From contig JACMJO010000315.1 of assembly GCA_014380605.1 (NCBI GenBank), positions 1-8,121 of the forward strand: a stretch of DNA of 8,121 bases. Reading direction: 5' to 3'. The stretch's first letter is position 1, and each line of letters opens with the position of its first letter. This stretch comes from Fimbriimonadaceae bacterium. GTDB taxonomy: Bacteria; Armatimonadota; Fimbriimonadia; Fimbriimonadales; Fimbriimonadaceae. Under the pieces are notes generated by a model, which was given only the letters and a program-made list of their open reading frames with translations, made no database searches and had not been told where the DNA came from. The position numbers and the translations under genes are program-made. Below, piece after piece: positions 1 to 6,187 of this stretch.

Positions 1-118
1 CTTAGGTGGAGGAGGCGGCTTCAGCAACCCAGTTCCAGAGCCGTTCACGATGTCCCTCGGAATTGCAGCGGCCGCGATGTTTGTTCGGCGACGAGTCAAA
101 GCTCAAAAGCTCGCCTAA
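1..118 (+). CDS. C-terminal end of a PEP-CTERM sorting-signal protein (5' end outside window)
   Basis: Reading from base 2, an open frame runs from the window edge to a TAA at 116-118 and gives 38 residues. They contain a Gly run, then PVPEP (codons 29-43), a short hydrophobic stretch TMSLGIAAAAMFV (47-85), the basic cluster RRR (86-94) and the tail VKAQKLA. This is the three-part PEP-CTERM signal: Pro-Glu-Pro motif, transmembrane helix, Arg-rich end. Such signals are recognised by exosortases, and the protein is then processed and sorted to the surface or extracellular matrix. The gene for an exosortase starts about 200 bases downstream on the same strand, so this protein is a likely substrate. 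The body of the protein and its function lie outside the window. An intrinsic terminator 31 bases after the stop ends this transcript. The signal is clear even though only the tail is visible. Confidence 0.88.
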   Translation, partial: LGGGGGFSNPVPEPFTMSLGIAAAAMFVRRRVKAQKLA

Positions 119-148
119 TCTTCATTCAACCGGTCACTCCTCTCAAGG

Positions 149-182
149 TGTTTCCCGACCAGCTGGTCGGGAAACATTTTTT
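149..182 (+). terminator. Rho-independent terminator after the PEP-CTERM gene
   Basis: Bases 149-176 are a perfect 28-base palindrome. It can fold into a 12-bp stem (TGTTTCCCGACC paired with GGTCGGGAAACA) closed by the loop AGCT, and it is followed at once by six T residues (177-182). It starts 31 bases after the TAA of the PEP-CTERM gene. No A-run precedes the stem, so it looks unidirectional for + strand transcription. It isolates the upstream gene from the exosortase operon. Because it also lies about 75-100 bases upstream of a sigma-54-type promoter, a second role as an activator-binding palindrome cannot be excluded. Confidence 0.88.
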
Positions 183-194
183 GATTTCAAGTCG

Positions 195-206
195 ACCAAC
201 TTTGGT
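195..206 (+). repeat. Short inverted repeat between terminator and promoter
   Basis: ACCAA (195-199) and TTGGT (202-206) are inverted arms around a 2-base centre. The element lies 42 bases upstream of the sigma-54-type promoter. It could be a half-palindromic operator, but arms of five bases are short enough to arise by chance. The rest of the 119-314 intergenic stretch holds only the terminator, the promoter match and a short leader with no clear extra gene. Confidence 0.2.
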
Positions 207-248
207 TTTACCGTGAATTTCTGTCAGGATGCATTTGCCGCCGTTGAG

Positions 249-264
249 TGGCACAGATCATGCA
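249..264 (+). promoter_or_regulatory. Putative sigma-54 (RpoN) -24/-12 promoter of the exosortase operon
   Basis: The bases TGGCACAGATCATGCA match the sigma-54 consensus TGGCACG-N4-TTGCW. The -24 block TGGCAC is complete, the -12 block is ATGC instead of TTGC and is followed by A, and exactly 10 bases separate the invariant GG (250-251) from the invariant GC (262-263). Transcription would begin near 274-276, giving a leader of about 40 bases before the ATG at 315. The only other + strand element in this gap is the upstream terminator. Exosortase/PEP-CTERM genes are known in some bacteria to be controlled by RpoN with the PrsK/PrsR two-component system, which fits. The regulator gene is not in the window. 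Confidence 0.66.
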
Positions 265-314
265 AAAATCTTGTTAGGTTCTAGTGCGGAGCACGAACCC
301 TTACGCAAAGCCTG

Positions 315-1196
315 ATGTCAATGACTGAACTAGATCTCGGAACGGCCCCAGTAGAGAAGGCTCCCCTTGCTCCAAAGCTTTCACCCCAGACTTGGGCGGT
401 GATCGGGATTGCATGCGCCGGCCTCGCCGCAGCTTTCTGGACGTTTTTCCGCTGGCTTCCTACAAATTGGTTCGGAGACGATACCTACTATGCCCACGGA
501 GCCATTGTTCCGATTTGCGCCGGGCTGATCATCTGGGATCGTTGGCCAAAGCTCAGAGAGATCCCCGTGAAGGGTGCGAATTGGGCAATCGTGTTGATCG
601 TTGGCCTGCTGTACGTCACCTGGTTCGCCCACCGTACCGACATGAGGACGGTCCAATCAGTCTTGCTCCTCCTTGTACTCGGGGCCGGAATTCTCTTTGT
701 CGGCGGCTGGAGATGGCTCAAAGCCCTGGCCATTCCACTCGGCTACCTCGGGTTTGCCTTTCCGTTTTTCGATCGCATCGTCGATCAGTACACCCAGCCC
801 CTGCAGCGTATGTCCACCGACCTGTCGTTCTTACTTTTGAAGGTCGCCGGATTGAAGCCATACAAGGCGGATGCGACAACTGTTTTACTGAATCGGTTCA
901 CCTTGGACGTGGGTGTTCCCTGCAGCGGCATGAAGCTCTTACTCGCGGTCGGCGCGATCAGTGTCTTTTTCATTCTTATCGCTAAGATCAAGTGGTGGGG
1001 CAATTTATTGCTGTTGGCCTCCGTGATTCCGCTCACGCTCGTCGTCAACGCCATCAGGATCGCGATGATTGGGTGGGTCGGGAATACTTGGGGCGATAAG
1101 GCCGGACACCAGTTCCACGACTACAGCGGCTACTTAAGCCTCATACTCTGTTTCGTCGTACTCATGAAATTCACAAAGGTGCTTGGATGGAAGTAG
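315..1196 (+). CDS. xrt: Exosortase (exosortase/archaeosortase family membrane transpeptidase)
   Basis: This is a 293-residue polytopic membrane protein with about eight hydrophobic helices, the usual length for a stand-alone exosortase. Family landmarks are visible: YYAHG near 58-62 (the conserved D/Y-x-HG segment before VP), the catalytic Cys203 in VPCSGMK, Arg248 in NAIRI, and His268 in HDYSGY. Cys, Arg and His in this order form the proposed active site that cleaves PEP-CTERM proteins and probably transfers them to another acceptor at the cytoplasmic membrane. There is no fused EpsI domain at the C-terminus; that domain is the next gene, which overlaps by 10 bases. The ATG at 315 is chosen because an in-frame TAG at 282-284 limits the frame. 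A second ATG at 321 is possible, and neither has a convincing ribosome-binding site. A sigma-54-type promoter lies 51 bases upstream and a PEP-CTERM gene end at 1-118. The subtype (XrtA, B and so on) cannot be assigned from sight. Confidence 0.95.
   Translation: MSMTELDLGTAPVEKAPLAPKLSPQTWAVIGIACAGLAAAFWTFFRWLPTNWFGDDTYYAHGAIVPICAGLIIWDRWPKLREIPVKGANWAIVLIVGLLYVTWFAHRTDMRTVQSVLLLLVLGAGILFVGGWRWLKALAIPLGYLGFAFPFFDRIVDQYTQPLQRMSTDLSFLLLKVAGLKPYKADATTVLLNRFTLDVGVPCSGMKLLLAVGAISVFFILIAKIKWWGNLLLLASVIPLTLVVNAIRIAMIGWVGNTWGDKAGHQFHDYSGYLSLILCFVVLMKFTKVLGWK
1176..1181 (+). promoter_or_regulatory. Ribosome-binding site for the EpsI-family gene
   Basis: AAGGTG lies 5 bases before the ATG at 1187, inside the last codons of the exosortase gene. 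It supports the ATG start and a 10-base overlap with the exosortase stop, and it suggests translational coupling. Confidence 0.5.
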
Positions 1197-1840
1197 CTCT
1201 CAAGCGAACGCTTGTCGTCTCGGTGGCCCTGTTGGTTTTTGGTCTGGTTGCCCAGTTTCAGCCCAAAGTTGCCGCGCCTGCCCGCACAGAGGAATGGATG
1301 GAGGATCATATTCCGACTCAAGTCGAAGAATTCTCGATGATTCCCAGCGCCGACAATCCGCGAATCTCTTACAAGATGAGCGAGTCCACCTATAAGGAGT
1401 TGAATCCTTATGGGATCGTCGCCAGAGTATTTTTACACGGCGAAAAACGATTCGACACTGTGGTCGTCGCGGCCAACGACCGGATATCTCTTCACGAGCC
1501 AACGACGTGCTTCCCTGGCCAGGACTGGAAGATTCTGTCGGAGACCAAGTTGGTTCTCGATACGAAGAAGCGTGACAAGGTGAATGTGATGCTTCTAGCG
1601 CTGGATAGCGAGTCGGGAAAACGTTTTGCCCTCTACACCTTCCGCGGCCCAAGTGGAACCTTTCCCATCCGAGACCAGATGTTCTTTGACTGGTTCAAAG
1701 CAGAGCTTCGAGGGATTCGGCCGGAGGGTGCTCTAATGCGGGTAATGACTTGTGATCCTTACACTGACGTTGCGAGCCTTCAAGCCTTTGCAACCAAGTG
1801 GTTCGACGAGACCTACGAGACAAGCGGAAAAGTCTTCTAA
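1187..1840 (+). CDS. epsI: EpsI family protein (exosortase C-terminal associated, DUF3485)
   Basis: The 217-residue product starts with a hydrophobic segment (about 8-25) after a Lys/Arg, probably a signal anchor, so the rest should face the periplasm. The diagnostic EpsI motif is present at 101-116, SLHEPTTCFPGQDWKI, with His103, Cys108 and Trp114 in the H-x4-C-x5-W arrangement. The C-terminal part (about 145-215) has the usual F-RGP, DWF and MRV patches of the family. EpsI proteins are encoded next to, or fused to, exosortases and take part in EPS-linked protein sorting; their biochemical activity is unknown. The conserved Cys/His pair suggests a catalytic or metal/thiol role, which is inference. 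The gene overlaps the exosortase gene by 10 bases and shares its promoter. Its last bases overlap the convergent GT2 gene by 4 (1837-1840), with no terminator seen between them. Confidence 0.92.
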   Translation: MEVALKRTLVVSVALLVFGLVAQFQPKVAAPARTEEWMEDHIPTQVEEFSMIPSADNPRISYKMSESTYKELNPYGIVARVFLHGEKRFDTVVVAANDRISLHEPTTCFPGQDWKILSETKLVLDTKKRDKVNVMLLALDSESGKRFALYTFRGPSGTFPIRDQMFFDWFKAELRGIRPEGALMRVMTCDPYTDVASLQAFATKWFDETYETSGKVF

Positions 1841-2676
1841 CTTTTCTTGTTCAGTGTCTGCGCCTCTTTGATCTTGGCATCCACGAGGAATCGAAACCAG
1901 AATGCTTGCAGGGTGTGATATACCAACCCAACCCCGCCGTCGAGAAAGCCTAGCTTGAGCACATAGCTGTAAAAGAAGAACACGTATGTCCTGATAAAGA
2001 GTGGCGACCTATACCAAAGTCGGTTCTTTATCCAACGCTTCCTTTCTCTACGATCCCCAAAGAGACTCTCTCTAAGCTTTCCATTCTTGGTCTGTCGAAC
2101 TGCAATCATCTCTTGAGCCTCCATGGTCGACCACCGGTTGTGAGTAGCGGTCCAGCGCTCAAGGTCCACCGACTGCATATCAAGGAGAACGCCCTTGAGC
2201 TTTTCCGTCTTCCCAGAGCACAAAAAGTGTTGGTCATACAGGCGGTCCTCACACCGGCCCGCGCCCGCTCGGAAGAGCCGCAAATGCCAGCTGGGATTCA
2301 TGTGCCCGAACCGAATGGGCTTGCCCCAAAAATGGGTGATGCGGCGCATGAGATATCCATCGGCTGTTGGATTTGAAAGGGCGGTTTCGATACTCCTCCG
2401 AAGTTCATCAGATAGCTCCTCATCGCTATCCAAGTGCAGCACCCACTCACCTTCGCTTAACGCTGCATACTCCTGAGCCCAGTTACGCTGGGAGGAATAG
2501 TCTTCAAACGGGTGGCTCACCACTACGCACCCTAACTCCTTGGCAATCCGGACCGTATCATCACCGCTGTTAGAATCCACTACGATGATTCGATTGGCCA
2601 AACTGCGACAAGACCTGATAACTCCCGCCAGGGAGCTGGCGGAGTTGAAGGTGAGAACCACAGCGGTCAAATTCAA
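1837..2676 (-). CDS. GT2 glycosyltransferase, WaaE/KdtX-like
   Basis: This 279-residue protein has a GT-A fold glycosyltransferase domain. The N-terminal strand is TAVVLTFNS, the nucleotide-binding acidic patch is IIVVDSNSGDDT (31-41), SSQRNWAQ is at about 61-68, and the metal-binding DxD is HLDSDEE (DSD at 83-85). The C-terminal part YVLKLGFLDGG...GLVYHTLQAFWFRF (238-263) is the amphipathic tail typical of the WaaE/KdtX/LgtF group, which adds glucose to lipopolysaccharide core or to EPS precursors at the inner membrane. It probably adds one sugar of the repeat unit; the donor is unknown. The start is TTG at 2676-2674. No in-frame ATG exists between it and the upstream in-frame TAA, and the TTG overlaps the stop of the acetyltransferase gene as TTGA. 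A second TTG two codons later is an alternative. It is the last gene of the minus-strand operon and converges on the EpsI-family gene. Confidence 0.92.
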   Translation of the reverse strand: MNLTAVVLTFNSASSLAGVIRSCRSLANRIIVVDSNSGDDTVRIAKELGCVVVSHPFEDYSSQRNWAQEYAALSEGEWVLHLDSDEELSDELRRSIETALSNPTADGYLMRRITHFWGKPIRFGHMNPSWHLRLFRAGAGRCEDRLYDQHFLCSGKTEKLKGVLLDMQSVDLERWTATHNRWSTMEAQEMIAVRQTKNGKLRESLFGDRRERKRWIKNRLWYRSPLFIRTYVFFFYSYVLKLGFLDGGVGLVYHTLQAFWFRFLVDAKIKEAQTLNKKS

Positions 2677-3230
2677 GATCTCATGACTCGCTTCTTAAGG
2701 GGTCGGCAGGGGTTGCCTGCGCAAACGGTCCACTGTGGCATGTCCCTGGTGACTACCGAACGAGCGCCGATTACTGCGCCATCGCCTACGACGATTCCCG
2801 GGCCGACGAAGGCTTCTGCACAAATCCAAGCCTCTTTCCCAATCGAGATAGGTTTTGCGATCAACCTAAACGAGGGGTCTTCATATTCGTGGGTCCCCGC
2901 ACAAAGGTGGGCGCCCTGAGACAAAACCGCCCGCTCGCCAATCGTGATGAGCCCCATGGAATATAGGATCACGCCATCACCTATCCCCGCCTGGTTGTGA
3001 ATCTCTAGGTTCCAAGGAGCCCAGATCTGAACCTTGGAGTACACGTGGCATCCTTTCCCCATCTTCGCTCCAAACAAGGAAAGCAATCCGGACCGCCAAC
3101 CATGGAACGGTCTTGGGCTAGGGCGAAAGAGGAGAGTGTAAACAACTCCCCAAGCCGCTCGCCTGAAGCGGTTGCCAAGGGTGAAGGTCGCCTCGTGGCG
3201 CGGATCCACCCCGTCGCGAAGCTCCATCAT
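2673..3230 (-). CDS. wcaF: WcaF-like hexapeptide-repeat O-acetyltransferase
   Basis: This 185-residue left-handed beta-helix acyltransferase is close in length to WcaF (about 180). The N-terminal part has the WcaF-type RRAAWGVVYTLLFRPSPRPFHGWR segment (23-46). Hexapeptide turns follow from about 55 to 160 (for example ISIGKEAWICAEAFVGPG and VVGDGAVIGARSVV). His114 in CAGTHEYEDPSF is the probable catalytic base of the family. The end AGNPCRPLKKR is the usual close of these enzymes. WcaF acetylates a sugar of colanic acid using acetyl-CoA, so here it probably O-acetylates the EPS repeat unit or a precursor in the cytoplasm. The start is the first of two consecutive ATG codons and overlaps the GT4 stop as ATGA. 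A good Shine-Dalgarno GGGGAAG lies 7 bases upstream. The stop overlaps the TTG start of the GT2 gene by 4 bases. Confidence 0.92.
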   Translation of the reverse strand: MMELRDGVDPRHEATFTLGNRFRRAAWGVVYTLLFRPSPRPFHGWRSGLLSLFGAKMGKGCHVYSKVQIWAPWNLEIHNQAGIGDGVILYSMGLITIGERAVLSQGAHLCAGTHEYEDPSFRLIAKPISIGKEAWICAEAFVGPGIVVGDGAVIGARSVVTRDMPQWTVCAGNPCRPLKKRVMRS

Positions 3231-4387
3231 TGCCCAACTTCCCCGAGAACCTGCAGTAGGCTTTGTGCCGACGCGGCGATCTCAAAGCGGTTTTCAAAAC
3301 AACTACGGGCACTCTTTGCCATCTTGCCTTTTTCGGCCACCGAGAGCTCGTTCCACTTGGTTAGCATGTCCGCAGTAGCATCCTTAGTATCCTCTGCAAC
3401 TAATCCTGAAATATCAGACTCAATTTCTCGCCAAATGTTAACTTTGTTCGAAACCAAAACCGGTTTACCACAGGCAAGCGCTTCGGCCACCACGATTCCA
3501 AAGTTCTCTTGGTGGGAGGGAAGTATGAAGCATTCCGACGCGTGATAAGCTCCCCACTTCATGTCTCCGCTCAACATTCCCGTCCACGTAATACGGTTCT
3601 TGATTCCCAGTGTGTCCGCCAAACCCTCAAGCTCCGATCGCAAACCGAGCTGATCTGGCCCTGCGATGACAAGATGCAGAGAGGGCTCCGAACTGCAAAC
3701 CAACGCAAAGGCCTCGAGGAGATTGTCGCACCCTTTCTTGGGGTGAATTCGACTTAGAAACAGGATGATGCGCTTGCCTTTGAGTTCTGAATGCCGTTCG
3801 AGGAAAGCTTCGACTTGACTGCCTGGGTCGCCAACAGGGCCAGAGGTTCCGTAACTAACCACTCTCTCATTTGACCTATAAAGCTTGAATGACTTGCGGG
3901 CAAGGACTCGCTCCTCCTCGCACGTAAACAAAACCGCGGCCGCATCTCGAAGCACCCGATATTCGCCCCAGGGCCAATAGATAGCCTTCTTCAAGTGCTT
4001 CAAGGGATAAGCCGTCTTAAACCACGGGTCAAGCATTCCGTGGGTGAAAACGAAATAGGGTTTGTTCAACTTCTGCATCGCCTTTCGGGTGGCAAAGCTC
4101 GTATATTGCCAAATGCCATTCGCAATCACGAAGTCGTAAGAGGCGCCTTTCTCTAAGAGCCACGGAACGAGCCTGCGCGAGTACCCATAGCTGCCTTTTC
4201 CTGGACCCAACGCATGGACAATCAGATCAGGATCACGAATGGGATCAGCTTCGTCGAGAGAGACCACTTCCACCTCGTGGCCCATTTCCTGCAAAGCCTT
4301 AGCTCGCTGACGGATCCCCTCGATTGGCCCTCCGCTCGCAGGGTCGCAGGATCGGATCACATGGAGAATTCTCGTCATAGGCCACAT
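3227..4387 (-). CDS. GT4 glycosyltransferase (GT-B fold)
   Basis: This 386-residue protein is a retaining GT-B glycosyltransferase. The N-terminal domain starts RILHVIRSCDPASGGPIEGIR, where the Gly-Gly-Pro loop is typical of family 4. FVFTHGMLDPWF (112-123) is characteristic of EPS GT4 enzymes. The C-terminal donor-binding domain begins with IILFLSRIHPKKGCDNLLEAF (207-227), with the Arg213 and Lys217/218 phosphate contacts. The E-x7-E motif lies in HQENFGIVVAEAL (Glu294 and Glu302). It probably adds a sugar to the lipid-linked repeat unit; donor and acceptor cannot be told. The ATG at 4387 follows directly on the asnB stop (TGA-ATG). ATG at 4378 (MTRILHV) is equally possible by homology, since many relatives start just before the first strand. 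The gene overlaps the acetyltransferase gene by 4 bases. Confidence 0.93.
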   Translation of the reverse strand: MWPMTRILHVIRSCDPASGGPIEGIRQRAKALQEMGHEVEVVSLDEADPIRDPDLIVHALGPGKGSYGYSRRLVPWLLEKGASYDFVIANGIWQYTSFATRKAMQKLNKPYFVFTHGMLDPWFKTAYPLKHLKKAIYWPWGEYRVLRDAAAVLFTCEEERVLARKSFKLYRSNERVVSYGTSGPVGDPGSQVEAFLERHSELKGKRIILFLSRIHPKKGCDNLLEAFALVCSSEPSLHLVIAGPDQLGLRSELEGLADTLGIKNRITWTGMLSGDMKWGAYHASECFILPSHQENFGIVVAEALACGKPVLVSNKVNIWREIESDISGLVAEDTKDATADMLTKWNELSVAEKGKMAKSARSCFENRFEIAASAQSLLQVLGEVGQ

Positions 4388-6187
4388 TCAAGAGCGTCTC
4401 AGCATATCTTCCCCGGCAACGTTTCGATACACGTACTTGGCCCACTGCCGATGCGAGTGCTCGCGACGGGCCGAGGGATCGAGGTCCAATGCCCAGCGCT
4501 CAACCGGAATGTTAAAGCCTGTCTTGGGTCTGGATAGGAAGTCGGAAGGCAACGGATTGGCGAGGCAACGAACCATGTCGTCCTTCGTAGGCGGCTTGGA
4601 GGACGCGATCCAAGGTCCAATTCTTTTCATCAGCTCTGTATCCACGAATGGGACACGAAGTTCCAGCGAGTGCGCCATGCTCGCCCAGTCGCTGTCTCGC
4701 AAGAGTCGCCCTTGCATGTACCAATAGAGCTCCAACATGACGACTTTTGAATGCGGCGAGGGTAACCCCGAAGTGATTGCCCGCAATCGATCAACCGTCG
4801 CTAACTCCTCAAGTCCAGCCTCGGTGAAGTCACGATCAAGGATTTCTCCAATTTCCCAAGGCATAAACAATCCGCGCCGAAGCAGAAATGCTCCTTCTAT
4901 GGTGCCCCCATACTCCAGGATTCCGGCGTATTTGGGAGACTTGCTCGACTTAATTCTTGTAAGCGCTTTTCGCAAACTTTGGCCGAGCCTGGGAACACGA
5001 TTCGACCATGCCAAGGATCGTGCTAACTTTGGCACCTGCGCAAAAGAGTGATAGCCGCCAAAAATCTCATCGGCGCCCAGTCCTGATAGTGCGACTCTGA
5101 CTCCAAGGCTTGCCGCTACTTTACAAACGAAGTAGGTATTGGCCCCATCGATGGATGGCTGATCCATGGCACTCAAGAGGTCCCCCACATCAGACTTGAA
5201 TTGGTCGCCTGTGACAAAGTGCGCGATGTGGCTTGCCCCAAATTGTTCGGCAAGTCGGCTCGCCATGGGGCATTCGTCGTCTGGAGTACCCTTGTATTCC
5301 TGGAAGCCCAAGGTAACGGCGTGAACTGGATTGTGATCAGTTTCCGAAGCCAGAGAAAGAATGGCGGCAGAATCGCGACCGGCCGATAAGAACAAACTCA
5401 CCGGAACGTCGGATACAAAGTGGTGATCTACCGAGTCTTGTAGCGATTCTCGTAAACAGGCCAGAGCGTCGTCAGGCACACGCGGATTCTCAAACCATTG
5501 CTTGGGATCCTGATAAATAATTGGATGCTTGGGTCCATGCTCATCCACGATCAGATAGGAGCCGGCCGGCAACTGTCGAATTCCTCTGAATAGAGTGAAC
5601 GGCTCCGGAACATGCCCCCAAAGAAAAAAGCCGATATGCCCCGCCGGTTCTGGCGAGGTATCAACATTGCCGCCAGCAATGAGGGCTTTGACTTGCGAAG
5701 CAAACTGAAATGTAGAATCCTGGACTGAATAGTAGAGCGGCTTAATGCCCATGGGTCCACGAGCGATAACCAGGCGATTTTCTCTTGAGTCCCATATTGC
5801 AAACGTAAACATGCCCCTTAGCCTAGAGAGCATCGCGAGGCCGTGCATCTCGTACATCGCCAAAATGACCTCAGTATCCGATTGGGTCCGAAACGCATGA
5901 CCGGACGAGGAAAGCTCGGCTTTCAGAGCCTTGTAATTGTAAATCTCGCCGTTGAATACAATCTGAAATCGACCGTCATGGGAAGCCATCGGCTGATTAC
6001 TGTTCGGGCTCAGATCGATGATGGACAGCCGCCGGTGGCCAAGGCCAATGCGATGATCGCTGGAGATCCACAGCCCAGCGTCGTCAGGACCTCGCGTTGA
6101 CATTGAGTCCCGAACACGTTCTACGTCCTCCTGAAGGAAGCGGCGGCCCTCTGGCCGATACCGATAGATACCATTAATGCCGCACAT
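4388..6187 (-). CDS. asnB: AsnB-type glutamine-hydrolysing amidotransferase (asparagine synthase family, EPS-associated)
   Basis: This 599-residue two-domain protein is near the usual 600-640 length. The N-terminal glutaminase domain has the nucleophile Cys2 (MCGINGI), RGPDDAG (32-38), HRRLSIIDLS (51-60), FNGEIYNY (78-85) and SDTEV (103-107), so ammonia release from glutamine should work. The C-terminal synthetase domain has the ATP-pyrophosphatase loop at 268-273, which reads SAGRDS instead of SGGxDS. Also present are LSGLGADEIFGGY (367-379) and LLRDSDWASMAHSLELRVPFVD (495-516). The linker motif reads ARGPMGIKPLYY rather than ARDxxGxKPLYY. Homologues in EPS and O-antigen loci are thought to amidate sugar carboxyls, so amidation of a uronic acid residue is a plausible role; true asparagine synthesis is the alternative. 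The ATG at 6187 is fixed because Cys2 must become the N-terminus. A sigma-54-type promoter lies 42 bases upstream. No clear ribosome-binding site is seen. Confidence 0.93.
   Translation of the reverse strand: MCGINGIYRYRPEGRRFLQEDVERVRDSMSTRGPDDAGLWISSDHRIGLGHRRLSIIDLSPNSNQPMASHDGRFQIVFNGEIYNYKALKAELSSSGHAFRTQSDTEVILAMYEMHGLAMLSRLRGMFTFAIWDSRENRLVIARGPMGIKPLYYSVQDSTFQFASQVKALIAGGNVDTSPEPAGHIGFFLWGHVPEPFTLFRGIRQLPAGSYLIVDEHGPKHPIIYQDPKQWFENPRVPDDALACLRESLQDSVDHHFVSDVPVSLFLSAGRDSAAILSLASETDHNPVHAVTLGFQEYKGTPDDECPMASRLAEQFGASHIAHFVTGDQFKSDVGDLLSAMDQPSIDGANTYFVCKVAASLGVRVALSGLGADEIFGGYHSFAQVPKLARSLAWSNRVPRLGQSLRKALTRIKSSKSPKYAGILEYGGTIEGAFLLRRGLFMPWEIGEILDRDFTEAGLEELATVDRLRAITSGLPSPHSKVVMLELYWYMQGRLLRDSDWASMAHSLELRVPFVDTELMKRIGPWIASSKPPTKDDMVRCLANPLPSDFLSRPKTGFNIPVERWALDLDPSARREHSHRQWAKYVYRNVAGEDMLRRS

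Noticed and set aside
149..176. Palindrome as a mobile-element end, attachment site or CRISPR repeat
   Set aside because: It is present once, no transposase, integrase or second copy is seen, and a T-run and a nearby stop codon point to termination.
244..249. TTGAGT as a sigma-70 -35 box for the exosortase gene
   Set aside because: No acceptable -10 hexamer lies 16-18 bases downstream. The overlapping -24/-12 match explains the region better.
6..284. 92-codon open frame on the + strand at the left edge
   Set aside because: It lies in another frame over the PEP-CTERM coding end, runs through the terminator hairpin and the promoter, and its translation has no recognisable domain.
392..985. 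197-codon + strand open frame inside the exosortase gene
   Set aside because: Its translation is Arg/His-rich with no domain sense. The overlapping frame encodes all catalytic motifs of an exosortase.
1200..1652. 150-codon - strand open frame antisense to the EpsI-family gene
   Set aside because: Its translation is low-complexity Arg/Ser-rich. The sense frame carries the EpsI H-x4-C motif.
3045..3545. 166-codon + strand open frame across the acetyltransferase/GT4 junction
   Set aside because: It is antisense to two clear enzymes and has no family features.
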